Below, piece by piece: positions 62,989-64,000 of a stretch of DNA of 64,000 nt. Numbering within the stretch: the first letter of the stretch is position 1; every line of letters begins with the position of its first letter. The stretch covers positions 7,617,001 to 7,681,000 of the forward strand of contig NZ_CP018047.1 of assembly GCF_002009175.1 (NCBI RefSeq). Direction: 5' to 3'. The DNA is from Streptomyces niveus (GTDB lineage: Bacteria > Actinomycetota > Actinomycetes > Streptomycetales > Streptomycetaceae). The translations under genes and the position numbers were made by a program. The notes beneath the pieces are model-generated. The model saw nothing but the letters and a program-made list of their open reading frames with translations. It was not told the origin of the DNA and made no database searches.

Positions 62989-64000
62989 ATGTCCGCAGCA
63001 GCAATACCGGAGCCGGGCTCGGGATCGGGATCGGCGCCCGGTTCCGGACCGGCACCCGCACCGGGACTCGAACCCGTGGAGGGCCCGCGACGGCGCCTCC
63101 TCGTCGCGGTACTCGCCTTCTGCGGCGTCGTGGTCGCCGTGATGCAGACGTTGGTCGTACCGCTGCTGCCGCACGTCCCGGCCCTGACGGGCAGCACACC
63201 CGCGGCCGCGAGCTGGCTCGTCACGATCACGCTCCTGACCGGCGCCGTCTTCACCCCCGTACTCGGCCGCGTCGGTGACATGTACGGCAAGCGCCGGGTC
63301 CTCATCGCCTCGCTGGGTGTCCTCGTCGCCGGTTCGGTCATGTGCGCCGTCAGCTCCCACATCGGTGTCCTGATCGCCGGCCGGGCACTCCAGGGCGCCG
63401 CGCTCGCCGTCGTACCGCTCGGCATCAGCATCATGCGCGACGAGCTGCCGCCCGCCCGGCTGCTGTCCTCCGTCGCCCTCATGAGCTCGACCCTCGGGAT
63501 CGGCGCCGCCGTCGGGCTGCCGGTCGCCGCCCTCGTCGTCCAGAACTTCGACTGGCACACCATGTTCTGGGCCTCCGCCGTGCTGGGACTGGTCGACATC
63601 GTGCTCGTCCTGTGCTGCGTCCCGGAGTCACCCCTGCGCTCCCGAGGCCGGTTCGACGTCATCGGCACCCTCGGCCTGTCCGCCACACTCGTCAGCCTGC
63701 TCCTCGCCGTCACCCAGGGCGCGGACTGGGGCTGGACCTCCCCGCGCACCGTCGGCCTGCTCGTGGCCGCGCTCGCCGTCGGTCTGCTCTGGGGCGCGTA
63801 CGAGCTGCGCACCACATCGCCCATGGTCGACCTGCGGGTGTCCGCGCGCCCCGCCGTACTGCTCACGAACATCGCCGCCCTCCTCATCGGCTTCGCCTTC
63901 TACGCGAACTCCCTGGTCACAGCGCAGATGGTGCAGGAGCCCACGAGTACGGGCTACGGAATCGGCGCATCCATCGTCGTGGGCGGACTGTGTCTGCTGC
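62989..64000 (+). CDS. MFS transporter, N-terminal part (cut by window edge)
   Basis: The first 337 codons of a major facilitator superfamily protein of the DHA2-like drug-exporter type. After a Gly/Pro/Ser-rich N-terminus come at least eight membrane segments and the motif A loop GRVGDMYGKRRVLIASLGVL between segments 2 and 3, then ALQGAALAVVPLGISIMRDE. The ATG at 62989 follows GGAGAG. The gene continues beyond the window. It is divergent from the chaplin gene. Confidence 0.9.
   Translation, partial: MSAAAIPEPGSGSGSAPGSGPAPAPGLEPVEGPRRRLLVAVLAFCGVVVAVMQTLVVPLLPHVPALTGSTPAAASWLVTITLLTGAVFTPVLGRVGDMYGKRRVLIASLGVLVAGSVMCAVSSHIGVLIAGRALQGAALAVVPLGISIMRDELPPARLLSSVALMSSTLGIGAAVGLPVAALVVQNFDWHTMFWASAVLGLVDIVLVLCCVPESPLRSRGRFDVIGTLGLSATLVSLLLAVTQGADWGWTSPRTVGLLVAALAVGLLWGAYELRTTSPMVDLRVSARPAVLLTNIAALLIGFAFYANSLVTAQMVQEPTSTGYGIGASIVVGGLCLL

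Overview
The window is high-GC actinomycete chromosome, most likely Streptomyces. The grounds are: strong third-position G/C bias in every real gene; a complete conservon (cvn) operon; a short chaplin; a melC1-melC2 tyrosinase pair; DasR-type operators next to a chitinase; several XRE regulators with TPR-like C-termini; GTG and TTG starts; and rare TTA (bldA-type) codons in a few regulatory or accessory genes. No rRNA, tRNA or CRISPR array was recognised.

Region 1 (1-16 kb) is accessory and mostly on the minus strand. It holds a DEAH helicase with C-terminal helicase-associated repeats, followed by the N-terminus of a LuxR-like regulator cut by the window edge. Upstream come an endonuclease/exonuclease/phosphatase protein, two small ORFs, a Nudix hydrolase and an unknown protein. 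The conservon follows (CvnA sensor kinase, CvnB roadblock, CvnC DUF742, CvnD GTPase, P450), its signalling genes overlapping one another. Then come a SAM methyltransferase, a zinc-ribbon/HTH/TPR regulator with a 2H phosphoesterase, a PIG-L deacetylase and an APH-like kinase.

Region 2 (16-29.6 kb) contains a minus-strand catabolic operon: 2-keto-4-pentenoate hydratase, acylating acetaldehyde dehydrogenase, 4-hydroxy-2-oxovalerate aldolase, a CitE-like lyase, a MaoC protein and an Eis-like acetyltransferase. It is divergent from an XRE regulator across a perfect inverted repeat. After this are a TauD-type dioxygenase, a Nudix/XRE pair, and a four-gene unit joined entirely by 4-nt overlaps (HATPase, two unknown proteins, tandem LuxR-type HTH). 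An aminotransferase IV / HTH-SUMF1 pair closes the region.

Region 3 (29.6-32.6 kb) is a scar of mobile DNA: a truncated MMPL transporter, an excisionase-like gene and a tyrosine integrase, ending at a strong terminator.

Region 4 (32.6-64 kb) looks more like chromosome core. It has an aldehyde dehydrogenase; a choline-to-betaine set (BetB-like dehydrogenase, APC permease, GMC oxidoreductase) beside a GAF regulator; a SWIM/SNF2 pair; a fatty-acid desaturase; an SSADH-like dehydrogenase; a SigB/F-family sigma factor; an ABC exporter translationally coupled to a 39-residue peptide ORF; a roadblock protein; a DUF6397-like protein; an FN3 lipoprotein; an SDR pseudogene; an acyltransferase; a GH19 chitinase; tyrosinase; a chaplin; and an MFS transporter cut by the right edge.

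The less ordinary signals are the peptide-ORF/ABC exporter pair with a TTA codon at residue 3, the fully overlapping HATPase-to-tandem-HTH unit, the meta-cleavage lower pathway fused to CitE/MaoC genes without a ring-cleavage enzyme, and two DasR-like sites that may link an FN3 lipoprotein to chitinase control. All functions are read from motifs and context; no database search was possible.
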